8,285 nt of DNA from Limnohabitans sp. (GTDB lineage: Bacteria; Pseudomonadota; Gammaproteobacteria; Burkholderiales; Burkholderiaceae_C): the NCBI GenBank assembly GCA_023260735.1, contig JALQUL010000124.1:1-8285 (forward strand), written 5' to 3'. Positions 1 through 7,121 of the stretch are shown in pieces. Below the pieces are notes generated by a model. That model did no database searches. It saw only the letters and a list, made by a program, of their open reading frames with translations, and was not told the origin of the DNA. The stretch's first letter is position 1, and every line of letters begins with the position of its first letter. The position numbers and the translations under genes were made by a program.

Positions 1-357
1 GCAGCCGCTGCCTCTGCTGCTTTGGCCAGCAACGGTCCTGCTGATAAAAATAAAACGCCAGCTATTGATGCTAATAAAGCTAACGCGCCAGAAGCACCAA
101 AATTAGTTTCTCTGCGCCAAGAAGTTAAATTGGGTTTAAGAAAAGCAGGAAAAGTCGAAGTGCTGGAAGGTTTGCAACTAGGTCAAACTATTGTGGTGGC
201 GGGTCAGCAGCGTTTACAAAAAGATGTCACTCCTGTTCGAGTGGTGCCATCTGCAAAATCAGACGGGCGTGGTGGTAATCCTAATTCTGCTGCAAATTCT
301 AGTGTGAACCCTGCTTCAAACAGTGGTTCTATGGCTAGTAGTGCCGCCAGCCGTTAA
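1..357 (+). CDS. RND efflux periplasmic adaptor (membrane fusion protein), C-terminal fragment
   Basis: This is the last 118 codons of a gene that begins before the window; the frame is open from base 1 to TAA at 355-357, so the TTG at 22 is not a start. The recognisable part is the membrane-proximal segment of the AcrA/MexA/MdtA family: a strand with VKLGLRKAGKVEVLEGL, then LGQTIVVAGQQRLQKD and VTPVRVV, the usual pattern that ends these adaptors. In the family this lipoprotein or membrane-anchored protein bridges the inner-membrane RND pump and an outer-membrane channel. The permease gene follows after 13 bp, which fixes the role. Two oddities are visible. About 35 residues rich in Ala, Lys, Asn and Pro precede the conserved segment, where relatives have a short loop. 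A tail of about 37 residues rich in Ala, Ser, Asn and Gly follows VRVV and looks disordered. Substrate specificity cannot be inferred. Confidence 0.88.
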   Translation, partial: AAAASAALASNGPADKNKTPAIDANKANAPEAPKLVSLRQEVKLGLRKAGKVEVLEGLQLGQTIVVAGQQRLQKDVTPVRVVPSAKSDGRGGNPNSAANSSVNPASNSGSMASSAASR

Positions 358-359
358 TT

Positions 360-363
360 GGAG
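360..363 (+). promoter_or_regulatory. Ribosome binding site of the RND permease gene
   Basis: GGAG lies 7 nt before the ATG at 371, inside the 13-bp gap after the adaptor stop codon. This spacing favours ATG 371 over the TTG directly before it at 368, which would leave only 4 nt. The site supports translation of the permease from an adaptor-permease message. Confidence 0.7.
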
Positions 364-370
364 ATGATTG

Positions 371-3300
371 ATGAAACTATCTGAAATCTCTATTCGAAGA
401 CCCGTATTTGCAACGGTTTTATCATTGCTGATTGTATTAATTGGTGCAGTTGCATTTCAAAGCCTGACGGTTCGTGAATATCCGAAAATTGATGAACCCG
501 TTGTATCGGTGCAAACTCGATTTGCTGGCGCCTCTAGTGAGGTAATGGAAAGTCAAGTTACTAAAATTTTAGAAGACTCCTTAGCTGGCATTGAAGGGGT
601 TGATATTATTACCTCTACCAGTCGCCAAGAGCAAAGTAATATCACGGTTCGATTTGCATTATCGCGCGAAGCCGATTCTGCTGCTGCCGATGTACGGGAT
701 AAAGTTTCAAGGGTTAGGCAAAGATTACCGCAAGGTATTGACGAGCCAGTGATGGCCAAAGTAGAAGCAGATGCTTCACCGGTGATTTTTTTGTCGCTCA
801 ACTCAGATGCTCACACGCCCTTACAGTTGTCCTCTATGGCTAACTTATTGGTGAAACCCGTATTACAGACAGCTCCTGGGGCTTCTGATGTAGTGGTTTA
901 TGGCGAGCGCAAATTTTCTATGCAGGTGCAACTTGACCCTGACAGATTAGCTGCCTATAAGCTAACGACACAAGATGTGGAAGATGCCATTCGTAGAGCT
1001 AATTTAGAAGTACCCGCTGGTCGTATTGAAAGCAATTTACGCGAGTTTAGTGTTACTGCCTCTACCGACCTAAAACAAGCGCGAGAGTTTGGTGCAGTAG
1101 TGGTGAAGTCGGTTAACGGTCAGGCTATTCGTTTATCAGATATCGCTAAAATTTTTGAGGGCCCCGTCAATGAACGAACCAGCGTAAGGCTGAATGGTAA
1201 AGATTCGGTAGGCCTGGGTGTCATTCGACAAGCGCAAGCTAATCCACTTGAATTATCAGCAGGTGTAAAAGCATTATTAGAAAAAATACAAACGGATTTA
1301 CCTGATGGTGTGAAGATTGAAATTGCTAATGATAATTCGGTTTTTATTGACCGCTCTATCAAAGAAGTGTTTAAAACTTTTATTGAAGCCTCTTTGTTAG
1401 TGGCCTTAGTTATTTTTGTATTTTTAAGAACCCTGCGTGCTTCTATTATTCCATTATTAGCTATTCCGGTTGCCATTATTGGCACCTTTGCTTTAATGGG
1501 CTTAGCCGGTTTTACTATCAATACACTTACCTTATTGGCTTTGGTGTTAGCCATTGGTTTGGTGGTCGATGATGCGATTGTGATGTTAGAGAATATTTAT
1601 AGGCACATAGAGGAAGGATTGAGTCCATTTCAGGCGGCTTTAAAAGGCTCTAGAGAGGTGGGGTTTGCAATTGTTGCTATGACCCTTACTTTGGTAGCAG
1701 TTTACGCTCCATTAGCTTTTACACCTGGCCGTACAGGCCGATTATTTACCGAATTTGCTTTAGCATTAGCGGGTTCGGTATTGGTTTCGGGAGTGGTAGC
1801 CTTAACCCTCTCTCCAATGCTTAGTGCTTTATTATTAAAGCACAATCCAAACCCCTCTTGGTTTGATAGAAGTATGGAAAAGGTATTAACCAAAATCAGT
1901 TCTGGTTATGCAGGTGTTTTAAACTTGGTGTTAAAAAACCGCTGGATTGTGATTGTCATCATGTTATTGAGTGGCCTAGCCTCGTGGTGGACTTTATCGG
2001 TCATTAAACGTGAATTAGCCCCAATTGAAGATAGGGGCGTGGTATTGGTGCAAATGAACGCACCTGATGGTTCTACTGTAGCCTACACCAGCAAGTATGC
2101 CAAAATGATTGAAAAAATTGGTTCTGATTACCCAGAGTTCGATAGAATTTTTGCCATTGTAGGCAACCCGACAGTAGGTCAAGGCAATGTGTTTTTAAGA
2201 ACCACACCTTGGGAAGAGCGCACCCGTACAACGCAAGAGTTAGCCAAAGAAATTGGCCCTAAAGTGGCCGCTTTGGCTGGAGTGAGCGCCAATACCAATA
2301 CGCCGCCTTCCTTGGGTCAAGGCTTTACGCAGCGTCCTGTTGGCTTTGTGATTATCACCAGCGATTCTTATCAAAATTTATCTGCAGCAGTAAGGTCAAT
2401 GCAGGAAGAAATAGCCAAAAACCCTGGCCTTATTCAAGTCGATACCGATTTACGTTTAAACAAACCTGAAATCCGTTTAGAAGTTGATCGTGAACGAGCC
2501 ATTGATATGGGAGTCGGTGTCGATGTGGTTGCAAGAACCATAGAGACTATGTTGGGAGGACGTTCTGTGACTCGTTACAAACGAGAAGGTGAGCAATATG
2601 ATGTGATTGTAAAAACCAGTCCTAATTCGCAAGATACTCCTGACGACATTGAGAAAATATTTGTGCGTGGTAAAAATGATGCCATGATTCCTTTATCTTC
2701 ATTAGTGAAAATAAGGGAGGTGGTTGCGCCACGTGAACTCAATCATTTTGGCCAAAGACGTTCTGCTGTTATTAGTGCTAATTTGGCCCCCAACTATTCA
2801 TTGGGTGAAGCTTTAGATTTTATGGATGCGACCGCTGCCAAAGTTTTAAAACCGGGCTATACCACTAATTTAACGGGCTCTAGTCGAGAGTTTAGAAAAT
2901 CAGCCGATGCACTTAGTTTGGTGTTTATTTTGGCTTTGGTGTTTATTTTTTTAGTGATGGCAGCACAATTTGAAAGCTTTATTGACCCATTTGTGATATT
3001 GTTAAGCGTACCACTTTCTATGGCAGGTGCCCTTTTGGCATTACATTTTACGGGTGGTTCGCTTAATGTGTTTAGTCAAATTGGTTTAATAACTTTGGTG
3101 GGTTTAATATCTAAACATGGTATTTTGATTGTAGAGTTTGCCAATCAACTAAGGCTTGACGGGCTCTCTACACTTGAGGCAATTAAACGCTCTGCGGAGC
3201 AACGTTTACGCCCCATCTTAATGACCACCGGTGCAATGGTTTTGGGGGCTATTCCCTTGGCCCTATCAACTGGTGCTGGCGCAGAAAGCCGTCAGCAAAT

Positions 3301-3442
3301 TGGTTGGGTAATTGTGGGCGGCATGACTTTGGGAACTTTGTTAACCATTTTTGTAGTGCCTACCATGTACACCTTGTTTGCACGTAAGACTACCCCTGGT
3401 CCTAATTTAGAAGCTGATAATAGTTTGATAGCAAATGCTTAG
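371..3442 (+). CDS. RND multidrug efflux permease (HAE-1/AcrB family)
   Basis: Inner-membrane proton-driven exporter, the pump component of an AcrAB-TolC-like tripartite system. It is 1023 residues from ATG 371, close to the family's usual 1010-1050. The architecture is complete: TM1 near residues 10-30, a periplasmic porter loop to about 330, TM2-6 from about 336 to 490, TM7 near 523-543, a second porter loop, and TM8-12 from about 848 to 1003. Proton-relay residues are present: the adjacent Asp400-Asp401 in GLVVDDAIVMLENI (AcrB D407/D408), Lys915 in LISKHGILIVEFAN (AcrB K940) and Arg947 in QRLRPILMTTG (AcrB R971). The N-terminal MKLSEISIRRPVFATVLS is the typical cytoplasmic start helix leading into TM1. 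The gene follows the adaptor by 13 bp, so the two are almost certainly co-transcribed. No outer-membrane factor gene follows, so the pump probably uses a TolC-like channel encoded elsewhere or upstream. Family assignment is firm; substrates (drugs, dyes, solvents, fatty acids) are unknown. Confidence 0.96.
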   Translation: MKLSEISIRRPVFATVLSLLIVLIGAVAFQSLTVREYPKIDEPVVSVQTRFAGASSEVMESQVTKILEDSLAGIEGVDIITSTSRQEQSNITVRFALSREADSAAADVRDKVSRVRQRLPQGIDEPVMAKVEADASPVIFLSLNSDAHTPLQLSSMANLLVKPVLQTAPGASDVVVYGERKFSMQVQLDPDRLAAYKLTTQDVEDAIRRANLEVPAGRIESNLREFSVTASTDLKQAREFGAVVVKSVNGQAIRLSDIAKIFEGPVNERTSVRLNGKDSVGLGVIRQAQANPLELSAGVKALLEKIQTDLPDGVKIEIANDNSVFIDRSIKEVFKTFIEASLLVALVIFVFLRTLRASIIPLLAIPVAIIGTFALMGLAGFTINTLTLLALVLAIGLVVDDAIVMLENIYRHIEEGLSPFQAALKGSREVGFAIVAMTLTLVAVYAPLAFTPGRTGRLFTEFALALAGSVLVSGVVALTLSPMLSALLLKHNPNPSWFDRSMEKVLTKISSGYAGVLNLVLKNRWIVIVIMLLSGLASWWTLSVIKRELAPIEDRGVVLVQMNAPDGSTVAYTSKYAKMIEKIGSDYPEFDRIFAIVGNPTVGQGNVFLRTTPWEERTRTTQELAKEIGPKVAALAGVSANTNTPPSLGQGFTQRPVGFVIITSDSYQNLSAAVRSMQEEIAKNPGLIQVDTDLRLNKPEIRLEVDRERAIDMGVGVDVVARTIETMLGGRSVTRYKREGEQYDVIVKTSPNSQDTPDDIEKIFVRGKNDAMIPLSSLVKIREVVAPRELNHFGQRRSAVISANLAPNYSLGEALDFMDATAAKVLKPGYTTNLTGSSREFRKSADALSLVFILALVFIFLVMAAQFESFIDPFVILLSVPLSMAGALLALHFTGGSLNVFSQIGLITLVGLISKHGILIVEFANQLRLDGLSTLEAIKRSAEQRLRPILMTTGAMVLGAIPLALSTGAGAESRQQIGWVIVGGMTLGTLLTIFVVPTMYTLFARKTTPGPNLEADNSLIANA

Positions 3443-3451
3443 AAACCTATC

Positions 3452-3469
3452 AATAACGTCGATGTTATT
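3452..3469 (+). other. Small AT-rich inverted repeat after the permease gene
   Basis: AATAAC and GTTATT form a perfect 6-bp stem around a 6-base loop, 9 bp after the permease stop codon. It is AT-rich with only a short T run (TTT) after it, so it would be at best a weak terminator or an mRNA 3'-end stabiliser. It may separate the pump operon from the next gene, but leaky read-through is equally possible. Confidence 0.25.
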
Positions 3470-3542
3470 TAACTGAATTATTGTCCTCTATTGTCGGAGT
3501 GATGTGAGGCTTACCTTAATATTTATGAATTACCAATACTTT

Positions 3543-3548
3543 AAAGAG
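3543..3548 (+). promoter_or_regulatory. Ribosome binding site of the LtaS-like gene
   Basis: AAAGAG, a partial match to the Shine-Dalgarno consensus, lies 5 nt before ATG 3554. An in-frame TAA at 3542-3544 rules out any start further upstream, so the site and the start support each other. No convincing -35/-10 pair was found in the 111-bp gap (3443-3553); an AT-rich TTAATATTTATGAAT near 3516-3530 could hold a -10 but has no good -35 partner. Confidence 0.5.
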
Positions 3549-3553
3549 TTGAA

Positions 3554-5479
3554 ATGGCACTAACATTTTTAGATCGCAAAACCCGAATTAGCCTGGTGGG
3601 TTTGTTAGCATTTTTTACAATAGTTTTATGGACGGTTTTACGTATAGTCTTGTGGTTTAGTACAGGACCGAGCCAATTGACTTTTAATCAAACTTTAGGC
3701 GTATTTGCAGTTGGCTTTATTTTTGATTTGGCAACTTTGGCTTTTCTAGTTGTGCCATTTTTATTAATAGCGGCCGTTGTACCTGACTCTTGGCGGGAAG
3801 CCAAATGGTATTTAGTCATACGCTGGTTGTTGGCGTTTGTAGTAGTTTATGCAATAGGTTTTGGAGTGGTATCTGAAGTGGTGTTTTGGAATGAGTTTAC
3901 CACTCGCTTTAACTTTATAGCAGTTGATTATTTAGTCTATACCCATGAGGTTATTGGCAATATCGTAGAATCCTATCCTATTGCTTTACTGCTAAGTTTA
4001 ATAGCAGTAGTAGTGGTGTTTATACTCTGGATGTTTAGTCGATATTTTATAATTGACAGGGCATATCGAGCTAAATCCAACCGATTTTTTTTAGTGGGAT
4101 TAGCTCTGGTTTTTCCATTGGTAAGTGCGAAGTTTATTAACCTAGACCAAAGCCATTTTAGTAGTAACAATTATGCCAACGAGTTAGCAGGCAATGGGCT
4201 TTATGGTTTTGCAGCAGCCTTTAGGCGCAATGACCTTAGCTACGAAAAGTTTTACGCTACTTTAGATCAAAGCCAAGCAGATGAAATTTTAAAAAACTTG
4301 GCAGTTGAGCGAGTGAGTTTAAAGCCTAATGCACAAGTAACGACTAATCCCGATTTAGCATTACCAGAGCCATTCATTAAACGTCCTAAAAACATTGTCT
4401 TGGTAAGCGTAGAAAGCTTGTCGGCCCACTTTGTAGGTGCTTATGGCAGTTCTGAAGGTTTAACTCCAGAAATTGACAAACTAGCTAAAAATGGTGTGCA
4501 ATTAGACCGTCTGTTTGCTACTGGAACTCGAACCGTGCGTGGCTTAGAGGCTTTGTCATTAGGCACACCCCCAATTCCTGGCCAAGCGATTGTGCATAGG
4601 CCTAATAATGATCAGCTCGACACCCTAGGCATGGTGCTACGCAATAAAGGCTTTAACACCTATTTTATTTATGGTGGTTATGGTTATTTTGACAATATGA
4701 ATGCCTACTTTAAAGGTAATTTGCATGAGGTAAAAGACCGCACTGATTTTGCAAAAGAAAGTATTGCAGGCGAAAATATTTGGGGCGTTGCAGATGAAAG
4801 TTTATTTGGCAATGCAGTCGATTGGATGGATCAATCGGCAGGTACTGGCAAACCATTTTTTGCCCATATTATGACCACCAGCAACCACAGGCCTTATACC
4901 TTCCCCGAAGGACGAATTGATATGCCTTCTGGCAGCCGAGATGCAGCAGTTAAATACACTGATTATTCTATTGGTCAGCTCATTAGCAAAGCACAAACCA
5001 AACCATGGTTTAAAGACACTTTGTTTGTGATTGTGGCTGACCACTGTGCTTCAGTAGCGGGTAAAACACAGCTACCAGTGGCAGGTTACCATATTGCTGG
5101 TTTCATGTATGGCCCTGATGTTGTCAAGCCACATCGTGTAGGCTACAACATCAGCCAAATTGATATTGCTCCTACTTTGTTACAAATAACCGGTACCGAC
5201 CCTGCCCCTTATTTTTTTGGTGAACCGATTTGGCAACAAAAACCCGTTGGCAACCGAGTATTTATTAGTAATTACCAAGAACTAGGTTATTACAAAAATA
5301 ATGATTTAATTGTGTTGTCACCCAAGCAAAAAGTACAGGCCTTTAAAGTCGATCCTGCCACCTTAGAATCGACCCCTACAGTAGTAAACGAAACGCTTAA
5401 AAATGAAGCCATCGCCTACTACCAAACAGCCGCTAAGGCGTTTAAGAATGGTGAGTTAAAGTTTAAGAAGACACCTTAA
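3554..5479 (+). CDS. LTA synthase-family phosphoglycerol transferase / sulfatase-fold membrane protein
   Basis: Inner-membrane enzyme of the alkaline phosphatase superfamily, LtaS/OpgB-like, 641 residues. About five hydrophobic segments occupy residues 13-35, 46-77 (probably two), 88-110 and 141-161, with another hydrophobic stretch near 178-192; the rest is one extracytoplasmic catalytic domain from about 278. Key residues match LtaS: Glu287 in VSVESLS (metal ligand), Thr327 in GTRTVRGLEAL (expected nucleophile that takes the phosphoglycerol group), His445 in SNHRPY (substrate pocket), Asp496-His497 in VADHCAS (metal ligands), and His513 in GYHIAGF. The segment SQIDIAPTLLQITG is typical of the end of the domain. 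ATG 3554 is the first possible start after an in-frame TAA nine bases upstream. In Gram-positives LtaS polymerises lipoteichoic acid from phosphatidylglycerol; in proteobacteria relatives decorate periplasmic glucans or are uncharacterised. The likely job here is phosphoglycerol transfer to an envelope glycan or lipid, with the acceptor unknown. The active site looks intact. No glucan-synthesis gene is nearby to settle the acceptor. Confidence 0.9.
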   Translation: MALTFLDRKTRISLVGLLAFFTIVLWTVLRIVLWFSTGPSQLTFNQTLGVFAVGFIFDLATLAFLVVPFLLIAAVVPDSWREAKWYLVIRWLLAFVVVYAIGFGVVSEVVFWNEFTTRFNFIAVDYLVYTHEVIGNIVESYPIALLLSLIAVVVVFILWMFSRYFIIDRAYRAKSNRFFLVGLALVFPLVSAKFINLDQSHFSSNNYANELAGNGLYGFAAAFRRNDLSYEKFYATLDQSQADEILKNLAVERVSLKPNAQVTTNPDLALPEPFIKRPKNIVLVSVESLSAHFVGAYGSSEGLTPEIDKLAKNGVQLDRLFATGTRTVRGLEALSLGTPPIPGQAIVHRPNNDQLDTLGMVLRNKGFNTYFIYGGYGYFDNMNAYFKGNLHEVKDRTDFAKESIAGENIWGVADESLFGNAVDWMDQSAGTGKPFFAHIMTTSNHRPYTFPEGRIDMPSGSRDAAVKYTDYSIGQLISKAQTKPWFKDTLFVIVADHCASVAGKTQLPVAGYHIAGFMYGPDVVKPHRVGYNISQIDIAPTLLQITGTDPAPYFFGEPIWQQKPVGNRVFISNYQELGYYKNNDLIVLSPKQKVQAFKVDPATLESTPTVVNETLKNEAIAYYQTAAKAFKNGELKFKKTP

Positions 5480-5487
5480 ACAATTAG

Positions 5488-5519
5488 GCTTAGCCGCTAT
5501 GACGGCGTAGGGGCTAAGC
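5488..5519 (+). terminator. Probable transcription terminator after the LtaS-like gene
   Basis: A perfect 8-bp stem, GCTTAGCC (5488-5495) with GGCTAAGC (5512-5519), encloses a 16-base loop in which CTA/TAG could add three more pairs. It starts 8 bp after the stop codon at 5479. The following run is GCGGTTT, only a short T stretch, so this is an imperfect intrinsic terminator. Its place between convergent genes suggests it could also stop transcription arriving from moeA on the other strand, where the hairpin is followed by CTAATTGTTT. Confidence 0.5.
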
Positions 5520-5555
5520 GGTTTACCAGTCATTAAAGTTTTGATCATTTTTGGA

Positions 5556-5583
5556 TTGCCCAGTAGCACCACTTTCAGGGCAA
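5556..5583. other. Inverted repeat in the convergent intergenic region
   Basis: TTGCCC (5556-5561) and GGGCAA (5578-5583) form a perfect 6-bp stem around a 16-base loop. It lies about 90 bp beyond the moeA stop codon. Neither strand has a T run directly after it, so it is not a standard intrinsic terminator; it may protect a 3' end or be chance. The rest of 5480-5673 holds no gene I can support. Confidence 0.25.
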
Positions 5584-5673
5584 AAGGGGTCTATGACTCT
5601 TCAATTCAACTCAATCTGTAAAAATTGCAAATGCAGTTTATAAAACTCGCGCCACTCCCACAGTAACCCCAGT

Positions 5674-7041
5674 CTAATCCAACAACATTACCTGCACCCA
5701 GTCACCTTCTTGAACATTGCCTTGCTCGGGGCCAAGCACAACTAAGCAATTGGCGCTGGTCATAGAACTTAAAACCCCAGAGCCTTGGTTGCCAATTAAC
5801 TGCACATAATTTTGTTGGTTTTTAAGGCTAAGAAAAGCTCTTTGGTATTCGGTGCGGCCTGGTTTTTTGCGTATGGCGCTGCTGCTGATGGCGCTAATAA
5901 GTCGGGAGCTATTGCTTATTGCTCCTTGCATTTTTTCTAGAGCGGCTTTTACAAAAATCATAAATGTCACCATGACGGCGACCGGGTTACCGGGTAGCCC
6001 AAATACCGGAATCATTCGAGGTGAATGTGGGTCTGAATCTGATGATGGATCTAAATCAACATCAATATTACTCGTGTATTGTGGTAATAATCCAAAAGCC
6101 ATTGGCCTGCCAGGTCGCATCGCAATGCGCCAAAACTCCACTCCACCTAAAGGCGTTTTAGCCGAATTGTTTCGAGCTAATTCGGCCATCATGGTTTTGG
6201 TGAAATCGGCTTCACCAACGCTAACTCCGCCACTGGTAATAATGCAGTCGGCCTTAGCCAATGCTTGTAAGTAGGCGGCTTTTAATTGTTCTGGTTGATC
6301 GGGAATACAGCCTAAATCAATCACTTCACAGCCTAGTTGTGACAACATACCAAACACGGTGTAGCGATTACTATCGTAAACAGCACCATGCCGTGGCAAA
6401 TCCCCTAGGCTTAGGATTTCATCCCCAGTTGAAAAATAGGCCACCTTTAAAGGCCTCATCACACTCACTTTTGCAATCCCTAAACTGGCAATTAAACCCA
6501 ATGCCGCTGGCGTTAATTTTTGGCCTTTTTGCAGAGCTGGTAAATCTTTTTGCAAGTCTTCACCACACAACCTACGGTTGTCACCCGTTTTAATTTTTGT
6601 ATCGCTAATAACAATGCTTTGCATGGTTTCGTTAAAACTGCAATTTTCTTTGGGAACGACGGTATCAAAACCTTCTGGCATGACAGCGCCAGTGGTAATT
6701 TTAATGCACACTCCCACTAGGGTTGGAAGGGGTTCAGTGGGCACGAATGGGTGACCAGCAAAGGTTTCGCCAATTATTTTAAGCCTTATGCCCTCAGGTG
6801 TTTTTAATGCTTCAGCATCTAAGGATTGACCATTAAAGGCATAACCATCCATGGCAGAGTTGTTGTGGGGTGGCACATTGATGGGTGAAATAATCGCTTG
6901 TGCGAGAACTTTGTTAAAAGCCGAAAATAGCGGTAAAGTTTCGCTTAACTCAGAGGCTTTTACGGTGCTTAATATTTGTTCTAAAGATTCAGAAACACTT
7001 TTATCTATTTGCTGATAAGTAGCGGCGGTTGATGGGTTCAT
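5674..7041 (-). CDS. moeA: Molybdopterin molybdenumtransferase MoeA
   Basis: Cytoplasmic enzyme that inserts molybdate into adenylylated molybdopterin to make the active molybdenum cofactor. It has 455 residues, somewhat longer than E. coli MoeA (411). Conserved motifs run in order: PPHNNSAMDGYAF with Asp65 (E. coli Asp59), GDNRRLCGEDL (153-163), the MoCF-binding domain with AYFSTGDEIL (201-210) and VYDSNR (Asp223), the ITSGGVSVGEAD loop (268-279), MRPGRPMAFG (308-317) and FGLPGNPVAV (347-356), then a C-terminal beta-barrel domain (about 376-455). Residues about 318-343 are an extra acidic, Ser/Asp/Pro-rich stretch between MAFG and FGLPGNP where relatives usually have a short turn. The ATG at 7041 is the first start codon after an in-frame TGA at 7084-7086, though no clear Shine-Dalgarno sequence precedes it. 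It is last in the moaA-mobA-moeA group, 80 bp after mobA, and converges on the LtaS-like gene. Confidence 0.96.
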   Translation of the reverse strand: MNPSTAATYQQIDKSVSESLEQILSTVKASELSETLPLFSAFNKVLAQAIISPINVPPHNNSAMDGYAFNGQSLDAEALKTPEGIRLKIIGETFAGHPFVPTEPLPTLVGVCIKITTGAVMPEGFDTVVPKENCSFNETMQSIVISDTKIKTGDNRRLCGEDLQKDLPALQKGQKLTPAALGLIASLGIAKVSVMRPLKVAYFSTGDEILSLGDLPRHGAVYDSNRYTVFGMLSQLGCEVIDLGCIPDQPEQLKAAYLQALAKADCIITSGGVSVGEADFTKTMMAELARNNSAKTPLGGVEFWRIAMRPGRPMAFGLLPQYTSNIDVDLDPSSDSDPHSPRMIPVFGLPGNPVAVMVTFMIFVKAALEKMQGAISNSSRLISAISSSAIRKKPGRTEYQRAFLSLKNQQNYVQLIGNQGSGVLSSMTSANCLVVLGPEQGNVQEGDWVQVMLLD

Positions 7042-7071
7042 AAGTGGTGGATTTACACAAAGTAGATGTCG

Positions 7072-7105
7072 AAAAAAATGCTTTCATAACAAGCCAAGCT
7101 GAAAG
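7072..7105 (-). terminator. Possible weak terminator or attenuator between mobA and moeA
   Basis: On the minus strand CTTTC (7105-7101) and GAAAG (7085-7081) form a 5-bp stem around a 15-base loop that holds a smaller AGC/GCT pairing. It is followed by CA and then seven T residues (7078-7072). The T run is good but the stem is short and GC-poor, so full termination is doubtful; it could reduce moeA expression relative to mobA. The whole element sits in the 80-bp gap just before moeA. Confidence 0.3.
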
Positions 7106-7121
7106 AGTTCAATAGCAAATC

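Noticed and set aside
22..24. TTG as a start codon for a 111-residue protein
   Set aside because: The frame is open to base 1 and the product is plainly the C-terminal end of a longer RND adaptor, so this is an internal Leu codon.
368..370. TTG as the permease start
   Set aside because: The adjacent ATG at 371 has better spacing (7 nt) from GGAG and gives the usual N-terminus MKLSEISIRRP.
1120..1554. A 144-codon open frame on the minus strand inside the permease gene
   Set aside because: It lies wholly opposite a strongly conserved RND permease region (TM2-5 and the Asp pair), its translation is compositionally odd and resembles no family I know. It is a by-product of the coding strand.
3480..3530. 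Promoter for the LtaS-like gene
   Set aside because: TTGTCG (3491-3496) and TAATAT (3517-3522) each match only four of six consensus bases and are 20 bp apart, too weak to call.
5852..6274. A 140-codon plus-strand frame opposite moeA
   Set aside because: moeA on the minus strand has every conserved motif across this stretch. The antisense translation shows no recognisable domain and has no supporting ribosome site.
6261..6593. A 110-codon plus-strand frame opposite moeA
   Set aside because: Same situation: antisense to the conserved MoCF domain of MoeA, no recognisable product.
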